A stretch of 39,542 bases of DNA from Gemmiger sp. (GCA_028710135.1 JAQUSS010000011.1:1-39542), one strand, 5' to 3'. Numbered from the stretch's first letter, positions 1 through 9,321 are shown. Notes: generated by a model from the letters alone, not told the origin. Made by a program: numbers and translations.

Positions 1-49
1 ACATTCCTGCTTCTCCCCTGCGTGTAAGTGGTTGGATAATCACTTTTAA

Positions 50-1225
50 TTATACACAAAATCCACCCCGGTGCAAGGCAAATCCCCAAATTTCATCAAA
101 AAACGGGCGGCCATAGGTAAAATTTTGCCCGTTTACGGCAAGGGGGGCGTAATATTCCACCAGCGAATCCACGCAGGCCCCGTAGCTTTGCATCCCAAGC
201 GGCTGGCCGTACCCCTTTAAAAAAGTGGTGTACACGGTTTCGCCCGCCGTTTTGGCAGGCCCCTGCCACCCGGCCCAGTAGGCGTTATTTTCGGCAAGGT
301 CGGCCTGGGCGGTTTCGCAAAGGGTGGCGTAGCTGGCGGTGGCCGCGGTGGCATCGGCACGGTACAGCGCGTTGGAAAGGTAGAGGTACCCAAACAGCCA
401 GCCCGAATAGGCATAGCAGGGCTCGCCGCAGGTAACCGCGGCGCGGATGCCGCAAAAGTTAGCCTCCTGCTCGGCGGCAACGCCCCGCTGGTGGGCAAGC
501 TCGTGCGCCACCGTCACCGGCAAAAACACGGCCGGGCAATCGGTGTTCAGGGTACTTTCGCCAAACAGCGGGCAAAGGTAGCCGGTAAAGCCCGCCGCGC
601 TCATCAGCTTGGAATACACCGCCGGTTTGGCGCGCCGCACCGGCCCGGCCAAAAAGGGGTACTCGCCCTCCAGCGCCGTGTATACAAACGCGGTATCGCG
701 CAAAACGCTTTGTTTGTCCACCGCCGTGCGGTTGGCATCCGTGGCGGCATCGTTCACCTGGGCGGCAAAATAACCGGTTACGGCCTGCAAATCCGCCGTG
801 GCCACCGGCCCGCCCACCATACCGGCATTGGCGGCAAAGCCGGGTATATAATACTGGGTGCCCCAAAAGGCGCACACCAGCGCGTAAACCCACACCCCCG
901 CCGTGGCCGTGTGCAGCAGCCATGCCCCCAGCCGGTTTTGCCGCCGGGCCACCAGCAGCCACAGGGTGTAGCCCAGCCGCGCCGCCACCGCCCCCAGCAG
1001 CAGGGTGGCCCCGGCCTCGCACAGGCTAAAGGGGGCGGCATCCGCCAGGGCCGATACCCCCCACTTGTAGGGCATGGATACCGTTGCCACCCACCAGGCC
1101 ATCAGGGCGGCCTGCCCCCGCGCCAGCCAAAACAGGCAAACCGCAAGGCAGCCCGCCCCCAGCAGGGCAAGCCCGGCCTTGTGGGCGGCCACCCCGCGCC
1201 GCAACCGCTGTTGTATGTTTTGCAT
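50..1225 (-). CDS. DUF3810-type membrane metallopeptidase-like protein
   Basis: N-terminal TM segments and an HELAHQRG zinc-peptidase motif. Start set at MQNIQQ because AGGGAGGGG lies just upstream; the ORF-track start at 1324 overlaps the promoter. Confidence 0.75.
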   Translation of the reverse strand: MQNIQQRLRRGVAAHKAGLALLGAGCLAVCLFWLARGQAALMAWWVATVSMPYKWGVSALADAAPFSLCEAGATLLLGAVAARLGYTLWLLVARRQNRLGAWLLHTATAGVWVYALVCAFWGTQYYIPGFAANAGMVGGPVATADLQAVTGYFAAQVNDAATDANRTAVDKQSVLRDTAFVYTALEGEYPFLAGPVRRAKPAVYSKLMSAAGFTGYLCPLFGESTLNTDCPAVFLPVTVAHELAHQRGVAAEQEANFCGIRAAVTCGEPCYAYSGWLFGYLYLSNALYRADATAATASYATLCETAQADLAENNAYWAGWQGPAKTAGETVYTTFLKGYGQPLGMQSYGACVDSLVEYYAPLAVNGQNFTYGRPFFDEIWGFALHRGGFCV

Positions 1226-1254
1226 CTTGGCCCCTCCCTTTACCTTATAGTACC

Positions 1255-1283
1255 AGTATACGTGCCCCACGGCCGGGCTGCAA
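1255..1283 (-). promoter_or_regulatory. Sigma70-type promoter for the DUF3810 gene
   Basis: Minus strand TTGCAG-N17-TATACT, about 30 nt upstream of the start codon. Confidence 0.6.
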
Positions 1284-1348
1284 GGGCAAATTTCGTTCGC
1301 CTTTTTGCGGCGGGCATGGTACAATTTCTATCGGAAGGGGGCAGCAAG

Positions 1349-3130
1349 ATGGAACCGCAAGAATTTTACGGCGGCATCGCCTTTGATGCCTACGAAACCC
1401 TGGGCGTGCACCCCTGCGCCCCCCACAGTGGCCACCGGGGGTGGCGCTTTTGCGTGTTTGCCCCCCATGCCCGCCAGGTGCAGGTGGTGGGCGATTGGAA
1501 TGGCTGGAACCTTTACCGCGCCACCCGCCTAACCCGTGGAGAAGATGGCCTGTGGCATGGCCGCGCCGCCACCGCCCGGGCTGGGCAGCTTTACAAATAC
1601 AATATCCAGGGGGCAAACGGGTGCTGGCACCTGCGGGCCGACCCCTACGCTTTTGCGTTTGAGCCACTACCCGGCACCGCCAGCCGCCTGTGCGACCCAC
1701 AGTTTGCCTTTACCGATGCCGCCTGGCTGGCCCGCCGCGGTGTTGACCCCAACGCCCCCCTTGCCATTTATGAGGTACACGCCGGAAGCTGGCAGCGCCA
1801 CCCGGATGGCAGCTACTACCATTATACCGAGCTTGCCGCCGCGCTGATCCCCCACCTGTTGGCCCACCACTATACCCATGTGGAGTTTTTGCCCCTGGCC
1901 GAGTACCCGTTTGATGGCAGCGGTGGGTACCAGGGCACCGGTTACTTTGCCCCCACCGCCCGCTTTGGCACCCCGCAGGAATTTTGCGCCCTGGTAAACG
2001 CCCTGCACGGGGCGGGCCTTGGCGTGCTGATGGATTTTGTGCCGGTGCATTTTGCGGTGGACGATGGTTTTTTGGCCGCCTTTGATGGCGAACCCCTCTA
2101 CGAATACCCGGGCGCGGCGGGCCGCAGCCCCTGGGGTAGCCTGCGGTTTGATTTAAGCCGGGGCGAGATACGCAGCTTTTTGTTAAGTGCCGCCGCCTTT
2201 TGGCTGCACCGCTGCCACTGCGATGGCCTGCGGGTGGATGCCATTGGCCAGGCGCTTTACCACCCCGGCACGGGTGGCAGCTCCTGGCAGGCTGCCGAAT
2301 TTTTTAAAACCCTGGCGGCAGGGCTGCACGCCCGCTGCCCCGGCGTCACCCTGATTGCCGAGGATACGGCAGGCTGCCTGCTTGCCACCCGCCCCACCGG
2401 CCAGGGCGGGCTGGGCTTTGATTATAAGTGGGATATTGGCTGGGCGCACCGGGCGCTTGGCTATTTTGCCGCCCCCTTTGCGGCCCGCCCGGCCCTTTAC
2501 CCGGCCCTGGCCGAGGATATGGCGGGCTTTTTTGAGGAGCGGGGGCTAAACGCCGCCAGCCACGACGATAACACCGCCGGGGCAATTTTGGCCGGGATGT
2601 ACGGCAACTATGATGAAAAATTTGCCCAGGCACGGCTGTTTTACCTCTACCTATACACCCGCCCCGGCAAAAAGCTGGATTTTATGGGGGGCGAGCTGGG
2701 GCACTTTCGCGCGTTTGACCCCTTCCGCCCGCTGGATTGGGCGCTGACGGCCTACCCCGCCCATGCAGATTTTGCCGCCTACCGCGCCGCCCTGGGCGGG
2801 CTGTACACCGCCCACCCGGCCCTGCACAGCGGCGAGTACGACCCTGCCTGCTATGCCTGGGTTGCGAACGACCCCCGCACCAATGGCCCCGCCGGGGTGC
2901 TGGCCTGGCTGCGGATGGCCGGGGGTGAGGTGCTACTTTGTGTGCTGAACACCGCCCCCCGCCCCCTGCAAAGCTATGGGCTAGATTTGCGCCGCCTTGG
3001 CGGGGCGCGTACCCTTGCCCCCTGCTTTGCCACCTGCCCCGGCCAACCGGCGGGGGTGCTGCACACCCAAAACGGCTGGCTCACCCTCAGCCTGCCACCC
3101 CTGGCCGGGTGCGTTTTGGCGGTTTTGTAG
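1349..3130 (+). CDS. glgB: 1,4-alpha-glucan branching enzyme (GH13)
   Basis: CBM48 DWNGWN, EVHAGSW, LRVDAIG (nucleophile), LIAEDT (acid/base) and ASHDD (HD pair). Start at MEPQEF, in frame within ORF 491..3130; extended -10 TGGTACAAT upstream. Confidence 0.9.
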   Translation: MEPQEFYGGIAFDAYETLGVHPCAPHSGHRGWRFCVFAPHARQVQVVGDWNGWNLYRATRLTRGEDGLWHGRAATARAGQLYKYNIQGANGCWHLRADPYAFAFEPLPGTASRLCDPQFAFTDAAWLARRGVDPNAPLAIYEVHAGSWQRHPDGSYYHYTELAAALIPHLLAHHYTHVEFLPLAEYPFDGSGGYQGTGYFAPTARFGTPQEFCALVNALHGAGLGVLMDFVPVHFAVDDGFLAAFDGEPLYEYPGAAGRSPWGSLRFDLSRGEIRSFLLSAAAFWLHRCHCDGLRVDAIGQALYHPGTGGSSWQAAEFFKTLAAGLHARCPGVTLIAEDTAGCLLATRPTGQGGLGFDYKWDIGWAHRALGYFAAPFAARPALYPALAEDMAGFFEERGLNAASHDDNTAGAILAGMYGNYDEKFAQARLFYLYLYTRPGKKLDFMGGELGHFRAFDPFRPLDWALTAYPAHADFAAYRAALGGLYTAHPALHSGEYDPACYAWVANDPRTNGPAGVLAWLRMAGGEVLLCVLNTAPRPLQSYGLDLRRLGGARTLAPCFATCPGQPAGVLHTQNGWLTLSLPPLAGCVLAVL

Positions 3131-3192
3131 CAGTTTTTTGGCGGCCAGCGCCCAAAAAAGCCGAAAATTGGCCGGATCGTAAAAATGGGGGC

Positions 3193-3220
3193 TTGACATT
3201 TCTCACAAATCGGCTATACT
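3193..3220 (+). promoter_or_regulatory. Sigma70 promoter of the thiT transcript
   Basis: TTGACA-N16-TATACT immediately upstream of the TPP aptamer. Confidence 0.8.
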
Positions 3221-3235
3221 ATTTTTGGACATAAG

Positions 3236-3335
3236 AACAGGGGCGCTGGGGGCTTTCCCCGGCTGAGATTGAGGCAAATTGCAGCCTCAGGTCGCCTAGA
3301 ACCTGATCCGGGTAATGCCGGCGTAGGAAGTTTGG
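3236..3335 (+). ncRNA. TPP (THI-box) riboswitch aptamer
   Basis: Conserved GGCTGAGA ... ACCTGATCCGGGTAATGCCGGCGTAGGAAG core, upstream of a thiamine transporter gene. Confidence 0.95.
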
Positions 3336-3357
3336 CCATACAGTCAACACGCTTTTT

Positions 3358-3397
3358 GCGCCTGCGATTTTATATTGCAGGCGCATTTCTTGTTTTT
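3358..3397 (+). terminator. Intrinsic terminator, expression platform of the TPP riboswitch
   Basis: GCGCCTGC-N11-GCAGGCGC perfect 8-bp stem followed by ATTTCTTGTTTTT. Confidence 0.8.
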
Positions 3398-3425
3398 ATG
3401 TACTTTTTTGTGAGGAGTGTCCACT

Positions 3426-3989
3426 ATGTCTACCACCGCAAATTCCAAAACCCGCATCCTTGTTGAGGGCGCACTGATGATTGCCCTTGCAACGGTACTA
3501 TCCTACCTCAAGTTTTTTGACCTGCCGCAGGGCGGCTCCATCACGCTGGAAATGCTGCCCCTTGTGCTGATGGGCCTGCGCAACGGCCCCAAATGGGGCT
3601 GCTTTACCGGCTTTGTGCACGGGCTGCTGCAAATGATGCTTGGCTTCCAAAATGTGCTGTACTGCGCCACGCTGCCCAGCCAGCTTGCCTGCGTTTTGCT
3701 GGACTATCTGGTTGCCTTCACCGTGCTGGGCTTTGCCCCGGTGTTTGCCCGCTTTTTCAAGAACGATTATGTCGGCGTTACGGTCGGTGCCGTGGCGGCA
3801 GGGCTACTGCGCTTTGCTTGCAGCTTTTTGTCCGGCATTTTGGTTTGGGGTGCCTATGCACCTGAGGGTACCCCCGTGTGGATTTACAGCCTGACCTATA
3901 ACGGCTCCTACATGGTGCCCAACTGCATCATCATGGCGGTTATCTGCCTGCTGCTGCGCAAGTTTGCCCCCAAGCTGTTTGGCAAATAA
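3426..3989 (+). CDS. thiT: Energy-coupled thiamine transporter ThiT
   Basis: ThiT/YuaJ-like membrane protein (GFVHGLLQMMLGF, YNGSYMVPN), directly downstream of a TPP riboswitch; GAGGAG RBS before ATG 3426. Confidence 0.92.
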   Translation: MSTTANSKTRILVEGALMIALATVLSYLKFFDLPQGGSITLEMLPLVLMGLRNGPKWGCFTGFVHGLLQMMLGFQNVLYCATLPSQLACVLLDYLVAFTVLGFAPVFARFFKNDYVGVTVGAVAAGLLRFACSFLSGILVWGAYAPEGTPVWIYSLTYNGSYMVPNCIIMAVICLLLRKFAPKLFGK

Positions 3990-4029
3990 ACCGCCACCGC
4001 CAAAAAAATGGCCAGCAAAATACGCATTT

Positions 4030-4061
4030 CGCCCTCCGCCCTGCGCGGGGGGCGTTTTTTT
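4030..4061 (+). terminator. Terminator downstream of thiT
   Basis: CGCCCTCCGC-CCTGC-GCGGGGGGCG stem followed by T7. Confidence 0.8.
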
Positions 4062-4104
4062 GATGGTGGGCAAAAAATAGTTCCCGCTATTTTTTCTTGG
4101 GCGC

Positions 4105-4133
4105 TTGCTATGCCCGGGTGGCCATGCTACAAT
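4105..4133 (+). promoter_or_regulatory. Sigma70 promoter with extended -10
   Basis: TTGCTA-N17-TACAAT with TGC before the -10, upstream of the gene at 4180. Confidence 0.65.
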
Positions 4134-4179
4134 GTAACTGTTGAAATTGTCGGTATTTACCATTTTGGGAGGAATTTTC

Positions 4180-4722
4180 ATGAATGCAACGTTATTGGTT
4201 TCCTGGCCTGCTGCCCTTGTTGCCCTGGTGCTGGGCGCACTTGTTTGCTTTGCGGGCTACCGTTTCCGCAAGGTGAGCGCCGGTTTGGTGGCACTGGCCC
4301 TGGGCGCCGCTTTTGGCTACCGCATTGCCGCCGAGTTTACCACCACGGGCTATGCCCTGCTGGCGGGTGCCATTGTTGGCATTGTGCTGCTGCTGGTTTG
4401 CGTGTTCCTTTATAATGCGGGGGTGTTTATCCTGTGCGGCGGCTGCGCGGTGTTCTTCTGCGCGCTGATTCTTGCCCAGTACACCCTGCCCTGGTACGCC
4501 AACCTGATCATCTCGCTGGTGGTATTTGTGGCCGTGGGCGTGTTGTCGGTCAAGTTCATGCGCCCTGTCATGATTTTTAGCACCGCGCTCTCGGGCGCTG
4601 GCAGTATGCTGGCGGCCCTCGCGGCCCTGCTAAACATCACCCTGCCCTACACCACCGCCTTAACCCTTGCGCTGGGCGCTGTGGGCATTGTGGTGCAGGC
4701 CCTAACCACCAAAAAAGAGTAA
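4180..4722 (+). CDS. Multi-pass membrane protein (possible DUF4203/TMEM198-like)
   Basis: 180-aa protein with about six hydrophobic segments; GGGAGGA RBS; flanked by its own promoter and terminator. The family call is tentative. Confidence 0.6.
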   Translation: MNATLLVSWPAALVALVLGALVCFAGYRFRKVSAGLVALALGAAFGYRIAAEFTTTGYALLAGAIVGIVLLLVCVFLYNAGVFILCGGCAVFFCALILAQYTLPWYANLIISLVVFVAVGVLSVKFMRPVMIFSTALSGAGSMLAALAALLNITLPYTTALTLALGAVGIVVQALTTKKE

Positions 4723-4741
4723 TTTTTACAAAAATGCAACC

Positions 4742-4777
4742 ACCGGCTTCTGCTGTACAGGCAGGGGCCGGTTTTTT
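4742..4777 (+). terminator. Intrinsic terminator
   Basis: ACCGGC...CTGC-TGTACAG-GCAG...GCCGGT hairpin followed by T6. Confidence 0.8.
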
Positions 4778-4950
4778 GTGGCAAAACGCAAAAAAAGCAA
4801 TAGATGGACAAACCTTGAATAAATTGGTTGTTTTTTTCATTATCTTGCGATATCTATTTTATAATGACGAAATTTTAGCCAAATGCAGCGGTTTAAATGC
4901 AGCAATTCACACAATATTATAAAAACTCTCTTTCTTTTTTGTGTCTAATG

Positions 4951-5009
4951 TGTTAATATGGTTTTAACAAAATGTTCAAGAACGTGAACCAGACACGCCC
5001 CTTGAACAT
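4951..5009 (+). promoter_or_regulatory. Inverted-repeat cluster upstream of the PTS gene (operator and/or leader hairpin)
   Basis: TGTTAA-N7-TTAACA at 4951-4969 overlapping a TGTTAATAT extended -10; ATGTTCAAG-N20-CTTGAACAT at 4972-5009. Confidence 0.55.
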
Positions 5010-5051
5010 AATGTACGTATTCATATTTTGTTCTTTAGGAGGAATGCACTT

Positions 5052-6527
5052 ATGATGAAGTATCTGCAAAAGCTAGGCAAATCTCTGATGCTTCCCGTCG
5101 CGGTTCTACCCATCTGTGGTATCTTGATGGGCCTGGGCTACGCATTCGCCCCCGCCGCCATGGCGGGCGAGGTCAACGGTTATGTCGCAAGCGGTGCGGC
5201 ATACACCTTCGGCCTGTTCTTAATCAAGGCGGGCGGCGCTTTGATTGATAATATGGCACTTCTGTTCGCCGTTGGCGTGGCCGTTGGTATGTCGGATGAC
5301 CACGATGGCACCGCCTCTCTGGCCGGCCTGGTTTCCTGGTTGATGATGACCAAGCTGCTGCTGGCAGCGCCCGCCATCTTCCCCAGCATTGCCGGTGGCG
5401 AAGTGCAAGCCCTTGCCTTTAGCAAGGTCGAAAATGCGTTTATCGGCATCCTGGCCGGTATCATCGGCGCAACCTGCTACAACAAATTCAAGAGCATTCA
5501 GCTCCCCGATTTCCTGGCCTTCTTCAGTGGCAAGCGCTTTGTAGCCATTGCCACCGGCCTTATCTCCATCGTGGCCGCTGCCATTTTGCTGGTTGTATGG
5601 CCCATCATCTTCGGCGCACTGGTTGCTTTGGGCAACGGCATTGTGGGCATGGGCGCTGTTGGCGCTGGCATCTACGCCTTCCTCAACCGCCTGCTCATCC
5701 CCACCGGCCTGCACCACGCCCTCAACAACGTGTTCTGGTTTGATACCATCGGCTTGGGCGACCTGCAAAACTTCTGGGCTGGCAAAACCAGCGCCGATGT
5801 CAGCTGGGATTTGGGTATGTATATGTCCGGCTTCTTCCCCTGCATGATGTTTGGTATCCCGGGCGCGGCCCTTGCCATGGTGCGCACCGCCAAAACCAAC
5901 AAGAAAAAGGTTGCCATTGGCCTGGTAGCTTCCGCTGCCCTTTGCGCCTTTATCTGCGGCGTTACCGAGCCGTTTGAGTTCGGCTTCATGTTCCTGGCGT
6001 TCCCGCTGTATGTTGTGTACGCCGCGCTGTACGGTATCTTCACCATCATCACCGTATTGCTTGGCTTCCGGGCTGGCTTCTCCCTCTCCGCCGGTTTGAC
6101 TGACCTTATCTTCTCGGCCAGCCTGCCCGCCGCCCGCAACACCTGGTTGATTATCCCGCTGGGCATTGCCGCTTTCCTTGTGTTCTACTTTGTGTTCTAC
6201 TTTGCCATCACCAAGTTCAACCTCAAGACCCCTGGCCGTGAGGATGACGATGAGGATGACGAGAGCCGCATCGAGCTTGCCAACAACGATTTTACCGCCA
6301 TGGCCAAGGGTGTTTTGGCCGGTGTTGGCGGCAAGGGCAATGTATCGAATGTCGATTACTGTGCAACCCGCCTCCGCTTCGAGATTAAGGAGCAGACCGG
6401 TGTTGACGAAAAAGCCATCAAAAACAGCGGTGCCGCCGGCGTTATCCGCCCGGGCAAAACTTCCGTTCAGGTTGTTATCGGCCCCAAGGTACAGTTTGTT
6501 TATGATGAGCTGAAAAAGATGCTGTAA
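5052..6527 (+). CDS. nagE: PTS transporter subunit EIICB, GlcNAc/glucose family (probably GlcNAc-specific)
   Basis: EIIC glucose-family membrane domain plus C-terminal EIIB with DYCATRLR phospho-Cys motif; followed by nagB and nagA. Confidence 0.85.
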   Translation: MMKYLQKLGKSLMLPVAVLPICGILMGLGYAFAPAAMAGEVNGYVASGAAYTFGLFLIKAGGALIDNMALLFAVGVAVGMSDDHDGTASLAGLVSWLMMTKLLLAAPAIFPSIAGGEVQALAFSKVENAFIGILAGIIGATCYNKFKSIQLPDFLAFFSGKRFVAIATGLISIVAAAILLVVWPIIFGALVALGNGIVGMGAVGAGIYAFLNRLLIPTGLHHALNNVFWFDTIGLGDLQNFWAGKTSADVSWDLGMYMSGFFPCMMFGIPGAALAMVRTAKTNKKKVAIGLVASAALCAFICGVTEPFEFGFMFLAFPLYVVYAALYGIFTIITVLLGFRAGFSLSAGLTDLIFSASLPAARNTWLIIPLGIAAFLVFYFVFYFAITKFNLKTPGREDDDEDDESRIELANNDFTAMAKGVLAGVGGKGNVSNVDYCATRLRFEIKEQTGVDEKAIKNSGAAGVIRPGKTSVQVVIGPKVQFVYDELKKML

Positions 6528-6754
6528 CCCCTTCTTCCCACCGCAGCCCGCAGGGGTTCTGGTTTCCTCTGCTTTCCGCCTCGGGCGGGCTTAACGCCTG
6601 CCCGGGGCATTCTTATGCGCAGCCATCTTCCATTTTTGCTGAATTTTGTTTTTTCCTGTGCAATCTGCTATTTGCTAATGCAGGGTTCACAAATGCGTGG
6701 TATACTGAAAGAAACGTGGGGGCCCGGCCCCCTATATGTAAAGGAGTAGGAACT

Positions 6755-7480
6755 ATGAAAATCATCCGTGCAAAAGATTACGATGCCATGTCCCGCAAGG
6801 CGGCCAACATTATTTCCGCCCAGGTCATCCTCAAGCCCGACTGTGTGCTGGGCCTTGCCACCGGCGGCACCCCCGTGGGCACCTACAAGCAGCTGATTGA
6901 ATGGTACAACAAGGGCGATGTAGATTTTTCGGAGGTTACCACCGTCAACCTGGATGAATACCGTGGCCTGCCGCGGGAGAACGAGCAAAGCTACTGGAGC
7001 TTTATGCACCACAACCTGTTTGACCATGTAAACATTGACCCCAACCGTGTTCACCTGCCCGATGGCACCAACCTGGATGCCGAGGCCGAGTGCCGCCACT
7101 ACGACGAGGTGATTCGCCAGCTTGGCGGGGTGGATTTGCAGCTGCTGGGCATTGGTGGCGATGGCCACATCGGCTTTAACGAGCCTGGCCCCGCCTTTGA
7201 TTTGGGCACCCACTGTGTCGATTTGACCGAGAGCACGATTGAGGCCAACAAGCGCTTTTTTGAGAAGAAGGAAGATGTGCCCCGCCAGGCCTACACCATG
7301 GGCATCAAAACCATTATGCAGGCCCGCAAGGTGCTGCTGGTAGCCAACGGCGCAGGCAAGGCCGAGATTGTTAAAAAGGCGTTCTTTGGCCCCGTCACCC
7401 CCGAGGTTCCGGCTTCCATCCTCCAGATGCACCCCGATTTTGTGCTGGTGGGCGACGAGGATGCACTTGCACTGATTTAA
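6755..7480 (+). CDS. nagB: Glucosamine-6-phosphate deaminase
   Basis: LGLATGGTPVGTY, NLDEYRGL, GIGGDGHIGFNEPG motifs; AAGGAG RBS; extended -10 TGGTATACT upstream. Confidence 0.97.
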   Translation: MKIIRAKDYDAMSRKAANIISAQVILKPDCVLGLATGGTPVGTYKQLIEWYNKGDVDFSEVTTVNLDEYRGLPRENEQSYWSFMHHNLFDHVNIDPNRVHLPDGTNLDAEAECRHYDEVIRQLGGVDLQLLGIGGDGHIGFNEPGPAFDLGTHCVDLTESTIEANKRFFEKKEDVPRQAYTMGIKTIMQARKVLLVANGAGKAEIVKKAFFGPVTPEVPASILQMHPDFVLVGDEDALALI

Positions 7481-7521
7481 CATTTAACCCAAGCCCACAC
7501 GGTTTAAGGAGGGTTTACCGC

Positions 7522-8652
7522 ATGATTATCAAAAACGCCAACATTTATACGCCATCCCACACCTTTGCCCTTGGCGATGTTGCCATACGGGATGGGCGCT
7601 TTACCTTTGGGGTGCCCACCCAGCCCGCCCCCGGCGAGGAAGTGCTGGATGCCGAGGGGCTGTATGCCCTGCCGGGCCTGGTGGATATCCACTTCCACGG
7701 CGCAGTCGGCCACGATTTTTGTGATGGCACCGAGGAATCTATCCAGGCCCTGGCAGATTTTGAAGCCAGCAAGGGCGTGCTTGCCATCTGCCCCGCCACC
7801 ATGACCTTTAACGAGGAAATTTTGGGGCATATTATGGATGCGGCGGCGGCCCACAAAAACGAGGCCGGGGCCGATTTGGTAGGCATTAATATGGAAGGCC
7901 CCTTCATCAGCCCCAAAAAGGTGGGGGCGCAAAACCCCAAATACCTGCAACCGGCCGATGCCGCCATGTTCCGGCGGCTGCAAGCCCGGGCGGGCGGGCT
8001 GATACGCCTGGTGGATATTGCCCCCGAGGAACCTGGCGCAATGGAGTTTATTGCCGCCTGCAAGGGCGAAACGCGCATTTCCATTGCCCATACCTGTGCC
8101 GATTACGACACCGCCAAGGCCGCTTTTGCCGCCGGTGCCAGCCACATGACCCATTTGTACAACGCCATGCCGGGCATGACCCACCGCGCCCCCGGCCCGA
8201 TTATTGCCGCGCTGGAGGACCATGCCGAGGTTGAGCTGATTACCGATGGCGTACACATCCACCCGGCCATGGTGCGCTTTACCTTTAACACCTTTGGGGA
8301 CGACCGTGTGGTGCTGATTGCTGACAGCATGATGGCCTGCGGCCTGCCCGACGGCCAGTACAGCCTGGGCGGCCAAGCCGTGACGGTGCAAGGGCCGAAA
8401 GCCACCCTGACCAGCGACCCCGGCACCATTGCGGGCAGCGCCACCAGCCTGTACGACTGTATGCGCCGCGCCGTGCTGGAGATGGGCGTGCCGCTGGAAA
8501 GCGCGGTGCGCGCCGCCAGCGAAAACCCCGCCCGCAGCATTGGGGTGGAGGCCGATTATGGCAGCATTGCCCCCGGCCGCTATGGCAACCTGATTTTGGC
8601 CGACAAAGCGCTAAACATTCGCCAAGTGATTCGGCGGGGCGAACGCCTGTAA
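7522..8652 (+). CDS. nagA: N-acetylglucosamine-6-phosphate deacetylase
   Basis: GLVDIHFHGAVGHDF, NMEGPFISP, HLYNAMPGMTHRAPG, AGSATSLYD motifs. Confidence 0.97.
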   Translation: MIIKNANIYTPSHTFALGDVAIRDGRFTFGVPTQPAPGEEVLDAEGLYALPGLVDIHFHGAVGHDFCDGTEESIQALADFEASKGVLAICPATMTFNEEILGHIMDAAAAHKNEAGADLVGINMEGPFISPKKVGAQNPKYLQPADAAMFRRLQARAGGLIRLVDIAPEEPGAMEFIAACKGETRISIAHTCADYDTAKAAFAAGASHMTHLYNAMPGMTHRAPGPIIAALEDHAEVELITDGVHIHPAMVRFTFNTFGDDRVVLIADSMMACGLPDGQYSLGGQAVTVQGPKATLTSDPGTIAGSATSLYDCMRRAVLEMGVPLESAVRAASENPARSIGVEADYGSIAPGRYGNLILADKALNIRQVIRRGERL

Positions 8653-8719
8653 AACCCGGTTATTTTTGTGTAATTTTGAACTTTTGTCAAAAATATATAC
8701 AAAACTTGCGGCATAGCCC

Positions 8720-8748
8720 TTGCGCACATCGTCATTTTCGTATATAAT
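8720..8748 (+). promoter_or_regulatory. Sigma70 promoter for ireB
   Basis: TTGCGC-N17-TATAAT. Confidence 0.7.
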
Positions 8749-8820
8749 GCGAATATAGTAGCCGTGTTTCACGCAATTCGACATTATTTACGCGCAACTT
8801 TCCAAAAGGGGGTTATTGCC

Positions 8821-9072
8821 ATGGCTGTCTCTGAACCAACTGCGGTATTTTCTATCCGGGATGATAAAGACCAGGAAATTAAGCAGGTTATGCTCCAGGT
8901 TTATGGTGCGTTGGAGGAAAAGGGGTATAACCCCATCAACCAACTGGTTGGTTATATTTTGTCGGAAGACCCTACCTATATTACCACCTACAAAAATGCC
9001 CGCGCCCTGATTCGCCGCATTGACCGGGACGATTTATTGCAGGCGCTTGTGCGGGATTATGTCCGCGAATAA
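8821..9072 (+). CDS. ireB: IreB family regulatory phosphoprotein (UPF0297)
   Basis: 84-aa protein: TAVFSIRDDKDQEIKQVMLQVYGALEEKGYNPINQLVGYILSEDPTYIT..NARALIRRIDRDDLL; ATG 8821 preceded by AAAAGGGGG. Confidence 0.93.
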   Translation: MAVSEPTAVFSIRDDKDQEIKQVMLQVYGALEEKGYNPINQLVGYILSEDPTYITTYKNARALIRRIDRDDLLQALVRDYVRE

Positions 9073-9184
9073 AACCACCCTCCGCTAAGGTGCCCCCCTT
9101 GGGCTGGCCCCTTATTGCGCTGTGCACTTTTACCATCTGCACGTTTGCCATGCGGTGGCCCCACCAAATACCGATAAACCAAAA

Positions 9185-9243
9185 CACGCACCCGCCAAGC
9201 TGTACCAAGCGATACAGTTTTTGGCGGGTGCGTGCTTTTTATT
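9185..9243 (+). terminator. Strong intrinsic terminator
   Basis: CACGCACCCGCCAA/TTGGCGGGTGCGTG 14-bp stem with an inner CTGTA/TACAG stem, then CTTTTTATTTT. Confidence 0.8.
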
Positions 9244-9321
9244 TTGCCTAAAAATACTTTAAAACGCTGAAAATGCTGTTGTTTTTATTTTGGGGCCTGA
9301 TTTGTGGCCTGATTTTGGGCC

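Noticed and set aside
491-1348. N-terminal extension of the branching enzyme ORF
   Set aside because: Antisense to the DUF3810 gene and upstream of the promoter; the real start is at 1349.
6568-6620. CGGGCGGGC-TTAAC-GCCTGCCCG hairpin after the PTS gene as a terminator
   Set aside because: Good stem but no following T-tract, so not called as an intrinsic terminator.
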